DNA from: Spirosoma telluris
Lineage (GTDB): Bacteria > Bacteroidota > Bacteroidia > Cytophagales > Spirosomataceae
Assembly (NCBI GenBank): GCA_003259005.1
Contig: QLII01000001.1
Coordinates: 1-64,000 of the forward strand
Reading direction: 5' to 3'
Length of the DNA: 64,000 bases
The position numbers and the translations under genes are program-made. Below, one piece after another: positions 62,177 to 64,000 of this stretch (positions are counted from its first letter, which is position 1; each line of letters opens with the position of its first letter). The notes below the pieces were generated by a model, which saw only the letters and a list, made by a program, of their open reading frames with translations, made no database searches and was not told the DNA's origin.

Positions 62177-62709
62177 ATAGCCGTAGCACCTTCTGACTTT
62201 TTTATAAATCAATGAATAATACAGTATAGTGTTTATCAGATAGTTATGGTTGTCTTTGTATAATATAGCCAGTCTATATATCCTCATTATCAATACGTTA
62301 CAGATAGGCGACTACAGTATACGGACAACTACCGGAAAATCTGGTAATTCTGATTATCAGTGGGTTAGACTAACCTAGCTACAGTATTGCATACTCTTTT
62401 TATACGGGCAGGTTAATGATTAATAGGCCTATTTTAATACAGGTGAAAACCGGATCAAAAGTCAGTTCGGGATTTTTCCGAAGTGATACTTAGTAAAGGA
62501 TTAAACTGCTTTTGCAATCATGTGAATCCCCTCACTTAACCCGCAAATCTTTTCCACTTGTCAACGATTTCAAATCGACACTGATAGTCAATGGTTTATG
62601 GCAGTTTGTTAAGTGAATGGTTGTGGGGTAGACCCACCAATCTCTTTACTGCTGCCCTATTGTATCACATTGTTACAATAGCTATATTTACTTCATATAT
62701 AGCGAGATA
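62177..62709. other. Gap before the winged-helix gene
   Basis: No gene is visible. It is AT-rich. It must hold the promoter of the gene at 62710. No TAnnTTTG box was placed with confidence. Confidence 0.4.
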
Positions 62710-63077
62710 ATGGAACAGTTAGGCCAACGAAAGGGAGTGGGTTATGCGATTAGACACAAATCGAACCCCTATAAAAGTGCAGAACAGCGCTATTATGCGA
62801 CGATCTACCAGCCCGACGAGTATACACTCAATGTAATGCTGGCACTGCCCCCAGAGCCTTACGGGTGCTTTCTATGCTGGCGGCTCGGCAAGACCCACTA
62901 ACTGGTATTAGTTATTGCACCAAACTGGAAATGAAGAAAATCCTGTCCGGCAAGCGCTGCAATCTCTCCCATGCAATAGGCGATCTGATTACTGCCGGAC
63001 TGGTAGCTAAAGGAAAATCACTGAATACCTATTTCATTAACCCCAAAGCATTTCGTCCGATCTCCATCGACTTTTAG
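62710..63077 (+). CDS. Winged-helix protein (replication-initiator-like), frameshifted
   Basis: About 122 residues after repair. The N-terminal part is MEQLGQRKGVGYAIRHKSNP, and the C-terminal part is a winged helix: LSMLAARQDPLTGISYCTKL, EMKKILSGKRCNLSHAIGDL, ITAGLVAKGKSLNTYFINPK. The last block (NTYFINPKAFRP) is typical of RepL-like replication proteins and of related phage proteins. The frame breaks at GGG 62863-62865: the first frame ends GCFLCWRLGKTH, while one added G gives EPYGVLSMLAARQDP. The gene lies 17 bases before the phage-like gene in the same direction. Confidence 0.65.
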
Positions 63078-63094
63078 CCGTATCGACCTTATCT

Positions 63095-64000
63095 ATGAAC
63101 AAATACTTTCACGAACAGGAGTTTGGTGGTGGGATGCGGCAGGATATTGAGGCCAGCAAACAACCAGACGGAACTTACCGCTACGCTCGAAACGGGCGGA
63201 TACTCTTTGTTCGTGACCAATCGTCAACCAGCGACGGGCATAGTTACGTGTTCAGCAACATTGTCGGCAATAAACTACTGCTCTCGCTTCCAACTGGCTC
63301 AACCATTCTGCACTTTGCCGAATCAAGGCAGGGCACAGTGGTCTTCTCCGTTCTTGGTAACAGTTCAGAGATTGGCCTTTGGGCGTTTGATACGGAACTG
63401 AACGGGATCATCACACCCGGCGAGTATACGACACTCTATACCGACAGCTACGATCCGCACCTGAAAAACAAGCCGTATGTTCTTAGAAAGTTTAATCAGC
63501 CCAATCAGGACCGGCTGGGCTGGCTAACTACGGATCGGTTTGACTCAGAAATTCGCTACGAGAACGAACGTATTGAGCGCATCTACTGGACGAACCGGCG
63601 TGGAACCAAGCACTGTCTGAACGTGCGGGCCAAACCTGCCGACTCCGAGCTTACGCCCCTGACGGGCTACTATCCGTCCTACTGGTCAGCCCATGCGTTT
63701 CGGGATCGGCCCGATGTGGTATTTCCCGTAATCAAACTACTGGGAGAGGTAAAGGAAAACTGCCGAGTGGCGCGTATCAGGTAGCGGTTCGTTACCGCTC
63801 TAAAGATGGTATCCGTTCGGCTTTCTCGCCCATCACACGCCGGGTATTCGTTACCAGTGAACCCCTGGAAGCGTATAACGCGGACGGAACGATTAATCAG
63901 GTACTAACATCAGCTTACCGCTCAAATCATCACAACCGGACGATGGGAGCGAGTGGTAAAGTGACGGGGAAAGTTTGCGATGGGAACTGAAAAACATCGA
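63095..64000 (+). CDS. Large phage-like protein, partial at the window edge, two frameshifts
   Basis: The visible part begins MNKYFHEQEFGGGMRQDIEA and contains YVFSNIVGNKLLLSLPTGST, FSVLGNSSEIGLWAFDTELN, TLYTDSYDPHLKNKPYVLRK and ERIERIYWTNRRGTKHCLN. The pattern of short beta blades resembles the stabilization proteins of crAss-like phages of Bacteroidota, a similarity judged from memory. The frame breaks at GGG 63742-63744, after which the other frame reads GKLPSGAYQVAVRYRSKDGI, and again at GGGG 63966-63969, where ESLRWELKNI resumes. One base added at each site repairs it. The gene runs off the right edge. It is probably a structural or surface protein of a prophage or prophage-like element. 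Confidence 0.55.

Noticed and set aside
1..64000. CRISPR array among the repeats
   Set aside because: The repeated blocks are either coding 51-base units in surface-protein genes or intergenic inverted repeats. No regular repeat-spacer pattern or cas gene is seen.

Overview
The window looks like a chromosome segment of a Bacteroidota member of the order Cytophagales, closest in style to Spirosoma or a relative. This is judged from gene content and sequence style, without a database search. The signs are Por/type IX secretion sorting domains, LytTR regulators, DUF2279, DUF4332 and DUF819 proteins, a VWA/TPR aerotolerance-type pair, a TAnnTTTG promoter box, and an ISAon1-like insertion sequence.

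Bases 1-25,000 are ordinary chromosome. They carry an Ig-like lipoprotein, a VOC protein, a DUF819 membrane protein, mannonate dehydratase (uxuA), a GH3 glycosidase with a LacI regulator, gamma-glutamyltransferase, a LytTR membrane regulator, malate:quinone oxidoreductase (mqo), an HtrA-type protease, the c-di-AMP synthase cdaA, ribonuclease Z with a STAS-like partner, purC, a thiolase, a TPR/VWA pair, and tRNA-Ser and tRNA-Pro. Ten intergenic inverted repeats lie between these genes. Their arms are often built from repeated short words. I found none like them to the right of the tRNAs.

Bases 25,000-60,000 are accessory DNA that starts directly after tRNA-Pro. A broken ISAon1-like transposase comes first. 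Next is a one-direction cluster of nine genes (26.5-40.2 kb) around a tubulin/FtsZ-like protein, with an OmpA-family protein, two or three probable lipoproteins, a membrane protein, a zinc-ribbon membrane protein and a 1177-residue type IX-secreted Ig-repeat protein. This is the best candidate for a poorly described system: probably a variant of the tubulin-like/OmpA membrane-remodelling systems predicted by comparative genomics. Bases 40-57 kb hold duplicated small-gene cassettes, nuclease remnants, a tightly coupled three-gene DUF1828/DUF1829 module, a CHAP/NlpC-like protein, and three long surface proteins made of 17-residue repeats, each facing a small convergent gene. Bases 57.7-64 kb hold two tandem excisionase-like HTH genes, a tyrosine recombinase, an Xre regulator, a winged-helix protein and a large phage-like protein cut by the window edge.

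A point that affects the whole annotation: at least 16 probable gene breaks are each repaired by adding one G or C to an existing G/C run, and tRNA-Pro lacks one G in its acceptor stem. The bias is entirely one way, which points to under-called homopolymers in the assembly rather than real gene decay. I therefore give these genes as single reading units and mark where each break lies.
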